Part shown: piece by piece, positions 22,494 through 33,003 of the stretch
Layout: every line of letters begins with the position of its first letter
How positions within the stretch are numbered: the stretch's first letter is position 1
NCBI GenBank assembly: GCA_002104905.1
Contig: MCFE01000020.1
Span: 1 to 64,000, forward strand
Length of the DNA stretch: 64,000 bases
Source of the DNA: Basidiobolus meristosporus CBS 931.73
Lineage: Eukaryota; Basidiobolomycota; Basidiobolomycetes; Basidiobolales; Basidiobolaceae
Reading direction: 5' to 3'
The notes under the pieces: generated by a model
Told to the model about the DNA's origin: nothing
Database searches by the model: none
The model's input: the letters and a program-made list of their open reading frames with translations, nothing else
Translations under genes and position numbers: made by a program

Positions 22494-24131
22494 ATGTTCA
22501 AGACTACGATTGCCGGAATTTCTATCCTCAGCAAGGTCAAGCCAGCTCAGGCTGAGATCCTCACTGATGATGCTCTTAGATTTGTAGCCACCCTTCACCG
22601 TGCCTTCAACCCCACTCGCTTGGCCCTCCTCAAGCGTCGTGAAGAGCGTCAACGAGAGCTCGACAACGGTGTTCTCCCCGACTTCCTCCCCGAGACCGCA
22701 TACATCCGGAATGACCCCAACTGGAGAGCTGCTCGCCCAGCCCCTGGTCTCGAGGATCGTCGTGTGGAGATCACTGGCCCGGTCGACAGAAAGATGGTCA
22801 TCAACGCCTTGAACTCCGGTGCCAAGACCTTCATGGCCGACTTCGAGGACTCCTCAGCCCCCACCTGGGACACCGTCCTTGATGGTCAGATCAACATGCG
22901 GGATGCCCTTCGTCGCACCATCACCTTCACCGCCCCCAATGGCAAATACTACAAACTCCGCGATGACGGCAAGGTTGCCACCTTGCTCGTGCGGCCACGT
23001 GGATGGCACATGGAGGAGAAGCACTTGCTGATCGATGGCCAGCCTTGCTCGGCCTCCATCTTCGACTTTGCCTTGTACTTCTTCCACAACGCCCGCAAGT
23101 CCATTGAGATCGGAGCCGGGCCCTACTTCTACCTGCCCAAGATGGAGTCCCATCTCGAGGCCAGGCTCTGGAACGATGTGTTCAATGCCGCCCAGGACAC
23201 CCTCAACATCCCCCGCGGAACCATCCGTGGCACCGTGTTGATTGAGACCATCCTCGCCTCCTTCGAGATGGACGAGATCATCTACGAGCTCCGTGACCAC
23301 TCCTCCGGACTCAACTGCGGCCGCTGGGACTACATCTTCTCCTTCATCAAGAAGCTTCGCCAGCACCAAAAGTTCGTCCTGCCTGACCGTTCTGACGTCA
23401 CCATGACCTCACCATTCATGGACGCCTATGTCCGCTTGTTGATCAAGACCTGCCACAAGCGTGGAGTGCACGCCATGGGAGGCATGGCCGCCAACATCCC
23501 CATCAAGAACAACCCGCAGGCCAACGAGGCTGCCATGCAAAAGGTTCGCAATGACAAGCTTCGTGAGGTGAAGGCCGGCCACGATGGTACCTGGGTTGCC
23601 CACCCCGACCTCGTCAAGATCGCCACCGGAATCTTCAACGAGCACATGGCCACCCCCAACCAGATCCACATCCGTCGTGATGATGTCGAGGTCTCTGCCG
23701 CCGACCTTCTCAACAACAACATCGAGGGAGGCAGGATCACCGAGACCGGTATCCGCAACAACATCTCCGTTGGCCTCGCCTACATCGAAGCCTGGCTCCG
23801 TGGTCTGGGATGTGTCCCCATCCACAACCTCATGGAGGATGCCGCCACCGCCGAGATCTCTCGCTCCCAGTTGTGGCAATGGGCCAAGCACCAGGTGAAG
23901 ACCGCCGAAGGCAAGCAAGTCACCCCACAATGGCTCTTGCAGCTGCTGAACGAGGAGACCGACTCGCTGAAGAAGCAACTCGGCAACAAGTATGCCAGCT
24001 ACAAGTACGATCTTGCCAAGAAGTACATGGCTGGACAAGTGTCAGGCAAGAACGAGGACTATGCTGACTTCTTGACCACCTTGATCTACGACGAGATCAC
24101 CACCCTTCCTTCCACCAAATCCAGACTCTAA
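22494..24131 (+). CDS. Malate synthase, copy 1 (C-terminal SRL)
   Basis: Intronless, 545 aa, the normal length for fungal malate synthase A. It condenses glyoxylate and acetyl-CoA to malate in the glyoxylate cycle, needed for growth on acetate, ethanol or fatty acids. The family signature [16 protein letters not shown] lies near residue 270, with an N-terminal [17 protein letters not shown] segment and the catalytic-Asp region [19 protein letters not shown] near 450. The C-terminal SRL is a canonical-type PTS1 peroxisomal signal. Codons are strongly biased to C/G third positions, unlike most neighbours, which fits high expression and explains long meaningless antisense frames. The first 15 codons ([15 protein letters not shown]) are private to this copy; nearly all of the rest matches copies 2-4. 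Confidence 0.97.
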   Translation: MFKTTIAGISILSKVKPAQAEILTDDALRFVATLHRAFNPTRLALLKRREERQRELDNGVLPDFLPETAYIRNDPNWRAARPAPGLEDRRVEITGPVDRKMVINALNSGAKTFMADFEDSSAPTWDTVLDGQINMRDALRRTITFTAPNGKYYKLRDDGKVATLLVRPRGWHMEEKHLLIDGQPCSASIFDFALYFFHNARKSIEIGAGPYFYLPKMESHLEARLWNDVFNAAQDTLNIPRGTIRGTVLIETILASFEMDEIIYELRDHSSGLNCGRWDYIFSFIKKLRQHQKFVLPDRSDVTMTSPFMDAYVRLLIKTCHKRGVHAMGGMAANIPIKNNPQANEAAMQKVRNDKLREVKAGHDGTWVAHPDLVKIATGIFNEHMATPNQIHIRRDDVEVSAADLLNNNIEGGRITETGIRNNISVGLAYIEAWLRGLGCVPIHNLMEDAATAEISRSQLWQWAKHQVKTAEGKQVTPQWLLQLLNEETDSLKKQLGNKYASYKYDLAKKYMAGQVSGKNEDYADFLTTLIYDEITTLPSTKSRL

Positions 24132-24447
24132 ATCTCCAGTCCACCAAGATGCACATCGTATATTTCTCAATGTCCCACATACTTCAATTCGCATTCCCAA
24201 GGGGTCACCACCACGAAAAGTAAATAAAACCCACGTCCCAAAAACGGAAATTCCCAAACGGGCCGGAGGTGAATTGAACCGAATTTATTCATGAAGTATC
24301 CAACATTGACACGCCACCCTGGTAAGCTGGGTTTCTCGACTCGATGCGATGTAAAGAAGGTGGGCTTTCATTCCCGTCGATAAAAGTCACGGTTAAAATC
24401 ATATAAATTAAGTATATTACATTTCAAATGAAAAATCGCTGGTTTTG
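24132..24447. other. Convergent 3' flanks of malate synthase copy 1 and Pfs2/WDR33
   Basis: 316 nt between two stop codons. No gene. It shares no evident similarity with the 3' flanks of the other malate synthase copies beyond the last few coding bases. Confidence 0.6.
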
Positions 24448-27355
24448 TTAATACCGTGGTGGTCTAAAGCCTCCCTTGCTCCCACCTCGTTGGGGTGGGC
24501 GGTCGTACGGGCCGCCTCTACCACGGCCGCTCTGGAAACGAGGCGCTCTATTGTTGTCGTTCATCGGACCACCTCGGCCTCGTGGGTCAAAGCCCCTGGA
24601 GTTGTTCCCAGCATGAGGGGGTGGCGGTGGTGGCGGTGAAGAGTTTTCATTGAACCTTCTCTTCCCATATGGCGGCGCCCCTTGGTCTTGATATCCACCT
24701 CTCATAGGCGGTCCTTGGTCCGGATAGCCATGTGAAGGCCCGGTAGGGTGTCGATTAAGTCGTGGGTCTTGGGGGGGACCATTGTCGTTGTAACCTCTTT
24801 GAGGGCCACCATCATTAAACGATCCTCGAGGGCCTTGTGGGGGTGGAGGCGGTCTTGAGTCGAATCCACCCCGAGGTCCAGAAGGAGGGCGAGCACCATC
24901 AAATTGACCTCGAGGTCCACCCATAGAGCTATTCGACGGAGGACGTGACGAAAAGTCACCAGGTGGACCTTGTCGTGAAGGTGGGAAAGAGGGTTGCCCA
25001 GCTCCGGAGGGAGGTCTTATGCCGGGTGGCATATTATTGGATGACCTATGTTGCGAATGGAATGAGCCTCCATGACCACCCATCTGACCAGGAGGGCCAT
25101 TCGGTCTAAACGGATAATCGTTTGAAGGTGGACCACGATCGTGCATGGGTCCATTGCGAGACTTGGCCATGCCGAAGCCAGGTAAAGGTCCATTTCTATC
25201 ATGAGCATTTCCAAGGCCAGGCGGGGCAAAGTTATCTTTCTTGTTGGCTGAGCCCTGGTAGTTTTTGTTGTGGTTGAGCATGGACAGGCCGGGGACGTGA
25301 CTGTCTGTAAGGGTGGAGTTGATGTTAGTACAAATATGATAAAATTGGGAATCAAGATCACATCAGATAACGAACCTTCTTCCCAATGTTGCTCGCTAGC
25401 ATTAAGGCCATCGGTTTTCTCGTCAGTTTTTTCGGAGGGGTCACCCGGCCTTTCACGGGTCCAAAATTTGGTCGAGTGGTCGTTGGAGCCTGAGGCGATA
25501 ATATGGCCAACTGGATGCCAATCCAATGACCAGATATTTTGCTCATGAGCTCCATCGATATTAGCAACAGCTTGGTCATTTCTTTCAACCAGATGACCAC
25601 GGTTAGTAAACAGCTGCCGATGTAACTCCAATAATAAAACTCACCCTATAAGCCAATATGTGAGTGAACCTTCAGAACCACCAGTAGCCAGTAGCCGTTC
25701 GTGGATTGGGTGCCATGAAAGTGCTTTACTCGAGTTAGTACAAGAACGAGGACTAAATACGGCACAATTTCACTCACAAGAAAGCTCCTCCTTTCCGCTT
25801 CTAAATGTCTGAAGTTCCTTCATCATTCGAATGTCATAGACCTTCATCATTTGATCTCGAGCAACTGTGGCGAGCCAATTTCCGTTCTTGTTCCATTCTA
25901 TACCACTTACGGTGGCCTTGTGACCGTGTCTAGCGCAATATGTTAGTTAGTGGCTTCAGTTGACCGAACAACGTACGGAAAGCTTACAGTGTAGTCAAGT
26001 TTCGCCCGGATTTAGGATCCCACAACTTCACCAGGTTATCTTTCGACCCAGAGGCAAGAAGCGCCTTAGATGGGTGCCAGTCCACGCATTTGACATCCCA
26101 ACCGTGACCTAAAATATTCCATGGATAAGGAAACGTAGCACATTTACCGATAGGGTCACAATTAGGCTGCACCTGTTAAAATTCTTTCCTCTATGCCTTC
26201 GTTGAAATTCCAAATTTTGATGGTTCCATCATCCGAACACGTAGCAAATTTGACATCAGTAGGTGAAAATCTACAAGACAAACTTGAGTCATTAATTCAA
26301 GTGGCGCCGAAGTGACCAACCATTACTGACGCTATGTCACGGATTGCCTCCTTGTGGCCTTGGAATACTTTGAGATTGTTCATATTAGACTGCCAATACT
26401 TGATAACGCCACTGTGATCTGCGGTTACCATCCAATTGTCGTTATGGGTCCACTCCATGGCTCGCACAGCAGTGTCATGAGCCTAACAGAGTACTGATAA
26501 GTAACCAAAAATGTGACTTCAGGAAACCTTGACTAACCTGAAGAATCGTTTCAAAATTGAAAGTCAGCCCGTTCCAAAGGGTAAACTCTCCACTAGTGGA
26601 GCCGGTAATTAAACGTCTACCTTCCGGGGTCCACTGGAAGGGCAAATAATATCAACGACTAATTCATGACCTGAGTCTCGAAAATTGCAGCGCTAGCTTA
26701 CCTTAACAACATTGACTGGGCAACGAATCTTGTTCGTTGAAGTATGCACGAACTTGGTGGCGCCGGAATCCACGGGATTATTTAAGTGAAAAGAAGTGGG
26801 CAATAGCTATTACGTAGCAGACCAGGTATGATTTTACGACCAAGCAGATAGAAGTCCCAAAAAAAACTTTATTATTAGATGGATTGCATATATACAAAAC
26901 GAATCAAGAATTACCGGTGCGTGTGCAACCTGGCAATATCAGAGAAGTCAAAAACTTAGTCAAAACAGGCACTTACGTTTACGATGAAGTTGGGATTGGG
27001 TCTAAGAATAGGCAGATCTCTATGATCTCTAAGAGTTGGACGAAGCTAGCAAAAAATAAAAGCTGTTAGTGATCAACGCAGTCTTATCAATATTCCCATA
27101 CGTGACGAGAGGGACACCATAACGAGGGCAAACAAATAGACAATAATTTTATCCTACCTCTGTTCCCAATGCGATCGAGGAGTTATAGTCGACGGTACGT
27201 CGCTGGATGGCTTTACGTAGACTTTTACCATCAAAAGTCATACGATTTGAATAGCCCATCCCTCCACCACCACCCATACCGCCTCCAGGATTATGACCTC
27301 CTCCTCCGCTTCCGCTGCTACCTCCACCTCTTCCGCCACGATCGTAGGCAGGCAT
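24448..27355 (-). CDS. PFS2: Pfs2/WDR33-like WD40 subunit of the mRNA cleavage and polyadenylation factor
   Basis: About ten exons. The start ATG at 27355 opens a Gly-rich N-terminus, then [20 protein letters not shown], the Pfs2/WDR33 signature. A short exon gives [21 protein letters not shown]40 repeats follow: [40 protein letters not shown] with [60 protein letters not shown] with [16 protein letters not shown]; and [20 protein letters not shown] ending in [10 protein letters not shown]. The last ~280 codons (25281-24448) are Gly/Pro/Arg-rich with RGG-like motifs. This resembles the collagen-like C-terminal tail of animal WDR33 more than the short yeast Pfs2. WDR33 with CPSF30 recognises the AAUAAA signal. 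The gene sits between malate synthase copies 1 and 2 without disturbing either. Confidence 0.93.
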
Positions 27356-27793
27356 TTTCAATAAGTCAACTTCGTATGTGCTGTAAAAGGTATTTTGTAG
27401 ATGTATATGTAACTCGTATGACGCGAAAACAAATATTTAAAAAAGAGTCAGTCTAATGAATCATCAGCACATTAAATTCATTCGAAGTGGTGATCTCAAA
27501 TTTTTCTTCAGTGGGCAAAACTGATACGTATACAGTATGTACTGATAGATATATAATCATTTCCTAATACAGCATGTAATGGGTAAAGATCCTTGGTTGT
27601 ATATTTAAGTGAGATTTGAAACCACGTTCAATGCTATTTGAGGAGGGAGGGGTGACCTGGTTCATCCTAATTGGATACCGCCAATAGTTTTAATGTGTTT
27701 ATTAACAAGCAGAGACTGCCGTATTTTTGTGGCGATATTGAATGCTGATGCAGAGTGTCATGTTTACAGGATACTAAATGTTCGGTATAATAC
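27356..27793. other. Intergenic: Pfs2/WDR33 promoter and 3' flank of malate synthase copy 2
   Basis: 438 nt, AT-rich, no gene or repeat seen. Confidence 0.6.
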
Positions 27794-29431
27794 TTAGAGT
27801 CTGGGTTTGCTGGAAGGGAGGGTGGTGATCTCGTCGTAGATCAAGGTGGTCAAGAAGTCAGCATAGTCCTCGTTCTTGCCTGACACTTGTCCAGCCATGT
27901 ACTTCTTGGCAAGGTCGTACTTGTAGCTGGCATACTTGTTGCCGAGTTGCTTCTTCAGCGAGTCGGTCTCCTCGTTCAGCAGCTGCAAGAGCCATTGTGG
28001 GGTGACTTGCTTGCCTTCGGCAGTCTTCACCTGGTGCTTGGCCCATTGCCACAACTGGGAGCGAGAGATCTCGGCGGTGGCGGCATCCTCCATGAGGTTG
28101 TGGATGGGGACACATCCCAGACCACGGAGCCAGGCTTCGATGTAGGCGAGGCCAACGGAGATGTTGTTGCGGATACCGGTCTCGGTGATCCTGCCTCCCT
28201 CGATGTTGTTGTTGAGAAGGTCGGCGGCAGAGACCTCGACATCATCACGACGGATGTGGATCTGGTTGGGGGTGGCCATGTGCTCGTTGAAGATTCCGGT
28301 GGCGATCTTGACGAGGTCGGGGTGGGCAACCCAGGTACCATCGTGGCCGGCCTTCACCTCACGAAGCTTGTCGTTGCGAACCTTTTGCATGGCAGCCTCG
28401 TTGGCCTGCGGGTTGTTCTTGATGGGGATGTTGGCGGCCATGCCTCCCATGGCGTGCACTCCACGCTTGTGGCAGGTCTTGATCAACAAGCGGACATAGG
28501 CGTCCATGAATGGTGAGGTCATGGTGACGTCAGAACGGTCAGGCAGGACGAACTTTTGGTGCTGGCGAAGCTTCTTGATGAAGGAGAAGATGTAGTCCCA
28601 GCGGCCGCAGTTGAGTCCGGAGGAGTGGTCACGGAGCTCGTAGATGATCTCGTCCATCTCGAAGGAGGCGAGGATGGTCTCAATCAACACGGTGCCACGG
28701 ATGGTTCCGCGGGGGATGTTGAGGGTGTCCTGGGCGGCATTGAACACATCGTTCCAGAGCCTGGCCTCGAGATGGGACTCCATCTTGGGCAGGTAGAAGT
28801 AGGGCCCGGCTCCGATCTCAATGGACTTGCGGGCGTTGTGGAAGAAGTACAAGGCAAAGTCGAAGATGGAGGCCGAGCAAGGCTGGCCATCGATCAGCAA
28901 GTGCTTCTCCTCCATGTGCCATCCACGTGGCCGCACGAGCAAGGTGGCAACCTTGCCGTCATCGCGGAGTTTGTAGTATTTGCCATTGGGGGCGGTGAAG
29001 GTGATGGTGCGACGAAGGGCATCCCGCATGTTGATCTGACCATCAAGGACGGTGTCCCAGGTGGGGGCTGAGGAGTCCTCGAAGTCGGCCATGAAGGTCT
29101 TGGCACCGGAGTTCAAGGCGTTGATGACCATCTTTCTGTCGACCGGGCCAGTGATCTCCACACGACGATCCTCGAGACCAGGGGCTGGGCGAGCAGCTCT
29201 CCAGTTGGGGTCGTTCCGGATGTATGCGGTCTCGGGGAGGAAGTCGGGGAGAACACCGTTGTCGAGCTCTCGTTGACGCTCTTCACGACGCTTGAGGAGG
29301 GCCAAGCGAGTGGGGTTGAAGGCACGGTGAAGGGTGGCTACAAATCTAAGAGCATCATCAGTGAGGATCTCAGCTTGGGCTGGCTTGACCTTGCTAAGGA
29401 TGGCGACACCTTGAACCGAAGTTTTAGACAT
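27794..29431 (-). CDS. Malate synthase, copy 2 (C-terminal PRL, non-canonical PTS1)
   Basis: Intronless, 545 aa, with the same signature ([16 protein letters not shown]) and catalytic regions as copy 1, so it is predicted to be active. Its private N-terminus is [15 protein letters not shown], and the last residues are [11 protein letters not shown] lacks the small residue (S/A/C) usual at the -3 position of PTS1, so peroxisomal import may be weak or absent and a cytosolic pool is possible (inference). The upstream region has TATTTAAT where the other copies have TATAAA. At the silent site 28022 it shares the T-type allele with copy 4; at 29228 it shares the C-type allele with copy 1. The start ATG is at 29431, immediately after a unique leader. 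Confidence 0.96.
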   Translation of the reverse strand: MSKTSVQGVAILSKVKPAQAEILTDDALRFVATLHRAFNPTRLALLKRREERQRELDNGVLPDFLPETAYIRNDPNWRAARPAPGLEDRRVEITGPVDRKMVINALNSGAKTFMADFEDSSAPTWDTVLDGQINMRDALRRTITFTAPNGKYYKLRDDGKVATLLVRPRGWHMEEKHLLIDGQPCSASIFDFALYFFHNARKSIEIGAGPYFYLPKMESHLEARLWNDVFNAAQDTLNIPRGTIRGTVLIETILASFEMDEIIYELRDHSSGLNCGRWDYIFSFIKKLRQHQKFVLPDRSDVTMTSPFMDAYVRLLIKTCHKRGVHAMGGMAANIPIKNNPQANEAAMQKVRNDKLREVKAGHDGTWVAHPDLVKIATGIFNEHMATPNQIHIRRDDVEVSAADLLNNNIEGGRITETGIRNNISVGLAYIEAWLRGLGCVPIHNLMEDAATAEISRSQLWQWAKHQVKTAEGKQVTPQWLLQLLNEETDSLKKQLGNKYASYKYDLAKKYMAGQVSGKNEDYADFLTTLIYDEITTLPSSKPRL

Positions 29432-30025
29432 ATTACTTTAGGAAACGAAGTACGAGAATGGGTAGGAAAAAGTGCTGACGCTAGAATTAAATACATAGCA
29501 GAGTAGGACAAATCGATGCTGCTTCCAATGAAACTGCCACTCACCACACAATATCAAGTTGCCTGTAATAGACATTTGCTGGCATCTAATGTCATATTTC
29601 AAGCACCTTTGCTATGCCAAAAATTGGCCGATTTCTAAATACGACTTGTAGATGAAGATGGTATCGATTGTAGATTGATTTACCTCTTATAAATGGGTAG
29701 CTATCGTCGGGATATTACCGCAGTGTTAGCAGCCGTTTTTGTGGGGTTCGTTGCAATTTATTCAAATACTACAATATACATCTACTGCTTATGTTAGACC
29801 AGATTATCATTACGAATCAATCTGCCTAGGTAGATTAATATACACTTGGTTGCACTCTCAAGGAATTCCTGGTATCTATCAATGAAGAATTGGAATCATG
29901 AAAATACTTGTACTTCGACAATGGTTTAATTAATAATATGCTAGATACATGCGACAGATAATTTTGATTACATTTTGGGTGAGAGGAAATGCAGATATAA
30001 TGCAATAAAGTGATGAAAAAGAAGC
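29432..30025. other. Intergenic between malate synthase copies 2 and 3
   Basis: 594 nt holding the promoter of copy 2 and the 3' flank of copy 3. Unlike the coding regions, it shows no similarity to the flanks of other copies. A minus-strand frame entering here from copy 3 is a shadow. Confidence 0.6.
29486..29493 (-). promoter_or_regulatory. Candidate degenerate TATA element of malate synthase copy 2
   Basis: Reads TATTTAAT on the minus strand, about 55-60 nt upstream of the ATG, the same spacing as the TATAAATA/TATAAA boxes of copies 1, 3 and 4. Confidence 0.4.
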
Positions 30026-31663
30026 TTAAAGCTTGGATTTGTTGGAAGGAAGGGTGGTGATCTCGTCGTAGATCAAGGTGGTCAAGAAGTCGGCATAGTC
30101 CTCGTTCTTGCCTGACACCTGTCCAGCCATGTACTTCTTGGCAAGGTCGTACTTGTAGCTGGCATACTTGTTGCCGAGTTGCTTCTTCAGCGAGTCGGTC
30201 TCCTCGTTCAGCAGCTGCAAGAGCCATTGTGGGGTGACTTGCTTGCCTTCGGCGGTCTTCACCTGGTGCTTGGCCCATTGCCACAACTGGGAGCGAGAGA
30301 TCTCGGCGGTGGCGGCATCCTCCATGAGGTTGTGGATGGGGACACATCCCAGACCACGGAGCCAGGCTTCGATGTAGGCGAGGCCAACGGAGATGTTGTT
30401 GCGGATACCGGTCTCGGTGATCCTGCCTCCCTCGATGTTGTTGTTGAGAAGGTCGGCGGCAGAGACCTCGACATCATCACGACGGATGTGGATCTGGTTG
30501 GGGGTGGCCATGTGCTCGTTGAAGATTCCGGTGGCGATCTTGACGAGGTCGGGGTGGGCAACCCAGGTACCATCGTGGCCGGCCTTCACCTCACGAAGCT
30601 TGTCGTTGCGAACCTTTTGCATGGCAGCCTCGTTGGCCTGCGGGTTGTTCTTGATGGGGATGTTGGCGGCCATGCCTCCCATGGCGTGCACTCCACGCTT
30701 GTGGCAGGTCTTGATCAACAAGCGGACATAGGCGTCCATGAATGGTGAGGTCATGGTGACGTCAGAACGGTCAGGCAGGACGAACTTTTGGTGCTGGCGA
30801 AGCTTCTTGATGAAGGAGAAGATGTAGTCCCAGCGGCCGCAGTTGAGTCCGGAGGAGTGGTCACGGAGCTCGTAGATGATCTCGTCCATCTCGAAGGAGG
30901 CGAGGATGGTCTCAATCAACACGGTGCCACGGATGGTTCCGCGGGGGATGTTGAGGGTGTCCTGGGCGGCATTGAACACATCGTTCCAGAGCCTGGCCTC
31001 GAGATGGGACTCCATCTTGGGCAGGTAGAAGTAGGGCCCGGCTCCGATCTCAATGGACTTGCGGGCGTTGTGGAAGAAGTACAAGGCAAAGTCGAAGATG
31101 GAGGCCGAGCAAGGCTGGCCATCGATCAGCAAGTGCTTCTCCTCCATGTGCCATCCACGTGGCCGCACGAGCAAGGTGGCAACCTTGCCGTCATCGCGGA
31201 GTTTGTAGTATTTGCCATTGGGGGCGGTGAAGGTGATGGTGCGACGAAGGGCATCCCGCATGTTGATCTGACCATCAAGGACGGTGTCCCAGGTGGGGGC
31301 TGAGGAGTCCTCGAAGTCGGCCATGAAGGTCTTGGCACCGGAGTTCAAGGCGTTGATGACCATCTTTCTGTCGACCGGGCCAGTGATCTCCACACGACGA
31401 TCCTCGAGACCAGGGGCTGGGCGAGCAGCTCTCCAGTTGGGGTCGTTCCGGATGTATGCAGTCTCGGGGAGGAAGTCGGGGAGAACACCGTTGTCGAGCT
31501 CTCGTTGACGCTCTTCACGACGCTTGAGGAGGGCCAAGCGAGTGGGGTTGAAGGCACGGTGAAGGGTGGCTACAAATCTAAGAGCATCATCAGTGAGGAT
31601 CTCAGCCTGAGCTGGCCTGACCTTGCTTAAGATTGATACACCAGAAACTGCAGTTTTGAACAT
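30026..31663 (-). CDS. Malate synthase, copy 3 (C-terminal SKL)
   Basis: Intronless, 545 aa. The frame is open upstream to 31705, but the ATG at 31663 ([15 protein letters not shown]) gives exactly the length of the other copies. The TATA box at 31722-31715 lies only ~10 nt above 31705, so 31663 is the likely start. Enzyme core, signature motif and catalytic region are as in copy 1. It ends [11 protein letters not shown] is the strongest standard PTS1 peroxisomal signal, so this is the copy most clearly aimed at peroxisomes/glyoxysomes. At site 31460 it carries the T-type silent allele (with copy 4), but at 30254 the C-type (with copy 1). It is transcribed away from copy 4 over a shared 1.34 kb intergenic region. 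Confidence 0.96.
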   Translation of the reverse strand: MFKTAVSGVSILSKVRPAQAEILTDDALRFVATLHRAFNPTRLALLKRREERQRELDNGVLPDFLPETAYIRNDPNWRAARPAPGLEDRRVEITGPVDRKMVINALNSGAKTFMADFEDSSAPTWDTVLDGQINMRDALRRTITFTAPNGKYYKLRDDGKVATLLVRPRGWHMEEKHLLIDGQPCSASIFDFALYFFHNARKSIEIGAGPYFYLPKMESHLEARLWNDVFNAAQDTLNIPRGTIRGTVLIETILASFEMDEIIYELRDHSSGLNCGRWDYIFSFIKKLRQHQKFVLPDRSDVTMTSPFMDAYVRLLIKTCHKRGVHAMGGMAANIPIKNNPQANEAAMQKVRNDKLREVKAGHDGTWVAHPDLVKIATGIFNEHMATPNQIHIRRDDVEVSAADLLNNNIEGGRITETGIRNNISVGLAYIEAWLRGLGCVPIHNLMEDAATAEISRSQLWQWAKHQVKTAEGKQVTPQWLLQLLNEETDSLKKQLGNKYASYKYDLAKKYMAGQVSGKNEDYADFLTTLIYDEITTLPSNKSKL

Positions 31664-31714
31664 TGTTATGAATCTTCTTTTCGAACCAGAAAGGCTTTCG
31701 CGCACCAGCGACTA

Positions 31715-31722
31715 TATTTATA
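31715..31722 (-). promoter_or_regulatory. TATA box of malate synthase copy 3
   Basis: TATAAATA on the minus strand, about 52-59 nt upstream of the ATG at 31663. Its place argues against the upstream in-frame start. Confidence 0.6.
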
Positions 31723-32945
31723 TCAAAATCAATGCGAGCAAAATAAGTACGGAGCTAGCGTCATCATGGTAGGCATTGACATTAGAGGAAGGTTGTATTG
31801 ATTTGTCTCGGCAATTTCGGGTATGACAAGCATTCCTTACCAACCATTGGGAAAATTTCTTGGATAATCAAGCGTTGAAATTTGTGACAATATGTATAAC
31901 CGATTATCTTGAAGTGGCGTTGCATGAAATAATGTTTAATGATGGGTAATCGCGGTGTGATATAATTTTTCCCCTCAATCAGACGTTATCCATCGGACGA
32001 CAACGATTATCATACCCAGATTATCGTTAGTGGGTAACTATGAACTAGAACTCAAGAGGTTTGCACTGGTTTGCCTGGAGATGATAATCAGTGTACATTG
32101 TTTAGAGCAGTTAGTCATTCAATATCCTGTAATAATTGTAGCACCCGAGGATTAAGTCATTACCAACTTTACACATTCGGTAAAACTACCAAGTGATTTC
32201 TTATTTACCAGGGCGAAACTGTTTGGGAGCGTTGATTTTTTGGGCGGACTCATCCTGTATTACTCCAAGATTGCTAGTTGCCTATGCATTGGTGGATCAA
32301 CTCCAATTAGTACAAGCCATGAGATGAACCTACATGTTAGATCCGAGGAATGGGAAGTGAGAACTCCAACTTAAATGACAGCGCCACTCCGAAAGAGGCT
32401 CTTCGAGGTTTCTTCCGTTGATATCCCTTAAGCCACCCAAAATAGATTATCTAGGATAACCCGAAATCGTGTGACAGCCTTACTTGCCGAAGTTCATGTT
32501 GCTGTTTCGTGTCCCTTTCCATATACAGCACACTCAGATCACCATATCATGACCAAGCGGCGGTCAATCGTGTTCTTTGTTACTGTTCCTAACCGTACTC
32601 ATTAGTGGAATTATGCAAATTTGATTATGTCGAACTGATACTATTGCCGATAAATTTCTCACACTTTCCCTTGAATCCGCTCCAATGATATTTCACCAAG
32701 ATTTGCTGCGTAGAGAAATCGAAACATTCTGCTAATTAGTAGAAATTCAATATTCCTGGTTGTGTTTTGCACAGCATTCAGGGTCAGTTGAGGACATCAG
32801 TGCAATGTGTCGTTCGAGTGAATTTGATTGTTAATACATGTGACCGGCCTCAAATGGCTGCTGAAACATTCGGTAGTTGATGTAAATTTGATGGCATGTG
32901 ATATCACCGAAAAAAGAAGTCAAGTTACAAAGGCGCGAGGCAAGA

Positions 32946-32953
32946 TATAAAGG
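32946..32953 (+). promoter_or_regulatory. TATA box of malate synthase copy 4
   Basis: TATAAAGG, about 50-58 nt upstream of the ATG at 33004. Confidence 0.6.
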
Positions 32954-33003
32954 CGACATCTAGCTTCGAGTCACTACATCATTTCATTTTCACAACCAGC
33001 AAT

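Larger units (their letters stand above)
31664..33003. other. Shared divergent promoter region of malate synthase copies 3 and 4
   Basis: 1.34 kb between two divergently transcribed malate synthase genes, flanked by a TATA box on each side (31722-31715 minus, 32946-32953 plus). No open gene. I could not confirm a yeast CSRE or FacB-type site by eye. Confidence 0.55.

Noticed and set aside
23409-24038. Long antisense frames (up to 209 codons) opposite each malate synthase gene, repeated in all four copies
   Set aside because: They arise from the strong C/G third-position bias of the malate synthase codons. They show no independent domain, and their repetition follows only from the sense gene being repeated.
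31664-31705. N-terminal extension of malate synthase copy 3 to 31705
   Set aside because: The TATA box at 31722-31715 would lie almost on the start codon, and the ATG at 31663 gives the same 545-residue length as the other copies.
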